Part shown: in pieces, positions 5,474 to 6,201 of the stretch | Layout: the number at the start of each line of letters is the position of its first letter | Numbering within the stretch: the first letter of the stretch is position 1 | Assembly: GCA_004356335.1 (NCBI GenBank) | Contig: SMXP01000112.1 | Coordinates: 1 to 6,201 of the forward strand | Direction: 5' to 3' | Origin: Alphaproteobacteria bacterium | Lineage (GTDB): Bacteria; Pseudomonadota; Alphaproteobacteria; SMXP01 | DNA length: 6,201 bases | Translations under genes and position numbers: made by a program | The notes under the pieces: generated by a model | Told to the model about the DNA's origin: nothing | Seen by the model: the letters and a program-made list of their open reading frames with translations, nothing else | Databases searched by the model: none

Positions 5474-6002
5474 ACCCGGTGGCTGCGAGCGGAGACATCA
5501 TCGGAGCAGACAATAATCTTCTTAAATTGTAGATGGCGGCGGTGGACAGCAAGACACCGGCGGCAAAAAGGCCGATGCCGAGTTCAAGCTGCGAGGAGGA
5601 CAATATCTTTCCGTTGATAATGACGACGATGAGCGCCAGCGCGAACACGTCAAGCATTGACCATTTCGACGCACCACTTAAAGCAGCCAAGATTTTTCTC
5701 GTCATGAGGGGTGCTGTTTTGATGGTCGATAGTGCCAAAAGGCCCAACACAATCTTCAGCAGCGGAAATATGACGGTAAAAGTAAAGATGAAACCGGCAA
5801 GCCAAACTTGACCCTCGTCATACATGGTCATGATGCCGCCGATCAAAGAGTATTCCCGGTTAAAGAAGTAAAAGCTGCTGATTGAAAGGGCCGGCAGGTA
5901 AAGGCCGGTGACGATCAATATCAAGGATACGATCAAGGTCAGGCGGAGCAAAATGCCGACCGATGTGGAGGGGTGCCGGGCCGCCCTACTCACCGGAATC
6001 AT
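5472..6002 (-). CDS. PqiA-family inner-membrane protein (single-domain)
   Basis: This is a 176-residue membrane protein with four predicted transmembrane helices (about 17-39, 66-91, 116-134 and 141-160). Signature segments of the paraquat-inducible protein A family are visible. They are LPALSI after helix 1, EYSLIGGIMTMYDEGQVWLAG, then FTFTVIFPLLKIV, and above all KWSMLDVFALALIVVI (113-128). E. coli PqiA and YebS (LetA) are about 420 residues with two copies of this domain and work with MCE-domain tunnels (PqiB, YebT/LetB) in lipid transport between the membranes. This protein has only one copy and no MCE gene adjoins it in the window. The ATG at 6002 is chosen because AAAGGAGAG precedes it at ideal spacing. 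An upstream in-frame ATG at 6107 would translate through a palindromic repeat. It is convergent with the kinase gene, with a 51-bp gap. A role in envelope lipid homeostasis is inferred from the family. Confidence 0.88.
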   Translation of the reverse strand: MIPVSRAARHPSTSVGILLRLTLIVSLILIVTGLYLPALSISSFYFFNREYSLIGGIMTMYDEGQVWLAGFIFTFTVIFPLLKIVLGLLALSTIKTAPLMTRKILAALSGASKWSMLDVFALALIVVIINGKILSSSQLELGIGLFAAGVLLSTAAIYNLRRLLSAPMMSPLAATG

Positions 6003-6008
6003 ACCAAT

Positions 6009-6017
6009 CTCTCCTTT
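6009..6017 (-). promoter_or_regulatory. Ribosome binding site of the PqiA-family gene
   Basis: The - strand reads AAAGGAGAG, with the AGGAG core eight bases before the ATG at 6002. This decides the start in favour of MIPVSRAARH over the ATG 105 bases further upstream. Confidence 0.85.
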
Positions 6018-6025
6018 AGGGTCTT

Positions 6026-6079
6026 TCCGGACGGAAAACCGGTGGCCACTCCGGCCTTTGCCGGGACATGCTTTTCCTG
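6026..6079 (-). repeat. Degenerate or interrupted palindromic repeat unit in the leader of the PqiA-family gene
   Basis: Read on the - strand, CAGGAAAAG (6079-6071) and later GTGGCCACCGGTTTTCCGTCC (roughly 6049-6029) match the two halves of the core seen in units 1 and 2. They are separated by about 20 extra bases that contain their own hairpin, CCGGC/GCCGG (6051-6055 with 6060-6064). The outer GCGCATTC/GAATGCGC arms are not recognisable. It appears to be an old copy with an insertion, lying just upstream of the ribosome binding site. Confidence 0.6.
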
Positions 6080-6109
6080 GAAACACTTTAGTCCCATCAG
6101 GGGGCATTC

Positions 6110-6155
6110 TAGCGCGTTTTCAGGAAAACCGGGTCCACTTTTTCTAAAAACGCTA
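6110..6155 (-). repeat. Diverged palindromic repeat unit, inverted orientation
   Basis: The outer arms TAGCG (6110-6114) and CGCTA (6151-6155) extend imperfectly through GTTTT and AAAAA. The + strand core CAGGAAAACCGGGTCCACTT is the reverse complement of the unit 1 core type (AAGTGGACCCGG then TTTTCC), so the copy is inverted relative to units 1 and 2. It shares its last two bases with the next unit. Confidence 0.7.
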
Positions 6156-6201
6156 GAGCGCATTCACAAAAAGTATACGCGGTTTTTGGGTTCGAATGCG
6201 C
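6154..6201 (+). repeat. Palindromic repeat unit at the right edge, probably continuing beyond the window
   Basis: It begins TAGAGCGCATTC (6154-6165), identical to the arm of unit 2, and reaches GAATGCGC (6194-6201) at the window end. The last arm bases (expected TCTA) lie outside. The core CACAAAAAGTATACGCGGTTTTTGG is altered in several positions but keeps the AAAA/TTTT pairing. It is in direct orientation relative to units 1 and 2 and sits upstream of the PqiA-family gene, in its likely promoter region. Confidence 0.8.

Noticed and set aside
6003..6107. N-terminal extension of the PqiA-family protein from an ATG at 6107
   Set aside because: It would translate a decayed palindromic repeat, and the strong AAAGGAGAG directly before ATG 6002 marks the real start.

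Overview
The window (6.2 kb, moderately GC-rich) looks like ordinary chromosome from an alphaproteobacterium. Three things point there: a C-terminal DUF6456 domain protein, two histidine kinases of the DivJ/PleC-like family, and intergenic palindromes of the kind common in Rhizobiales and related orders. No rRNA, tRNA, CRISPR array, transposase or phage gene is visible.

Layout from left to right. (1) The 3' end of a DUF6456 gene (+ strand) enters from outside the window. It ends on a TAG that is also the first three bases of a palindromic repeat. (2) Two tandem copies of that repeat fill the gap before a convergent two-gene unit on the - strand. That unit is a GNAT acetyltransferase followed by sufE, joined by an ATGA stop/start overlap. 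(3) A gap of about 306 bp without a gene separates the acetyltransferase promoter side from the 3' end of a kinase-like gene. (4) Two paralogous kinase-like genes diverge from a 191-bp intergenic region. The - strand gene encodes a soluble protein with two PAS domains and a kinase core in which the phospho-accepting histidine is a threonine. The + strand gene encodes a membrane-anchored PAS kinase with an intact H-box. (5) A single-domain PqiA-family membrane protein lies convergent to the second kinase, with only 51 bp between them. (6) The right edge, upstream of the PqiA-family gene, holds three more copies of the palindrome, in both orientations and at different stages of decay.

The most interesting object is the divergent kinase/pseudokinase pair. 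Both proteins share the same unusual stretch after the H-box (FGPVG, then YREYAELIH), so they are clearly related. Only one of them can autophosphorylate in the usual way. By analogy with DivL, the tyrosine-for-histidine pseudokinase that works with DivJ/PleC/DivK in Caulobacter, the threonine variant could be a regulatory partner of its neighbour. This is an inference; nothing in the DNA proves that they interact. The other genes appear to be housekeeping functions (Fe-S cluster sulfur transfer, N-acetylation, envelope lipid transport) with no evident link to the kinases.
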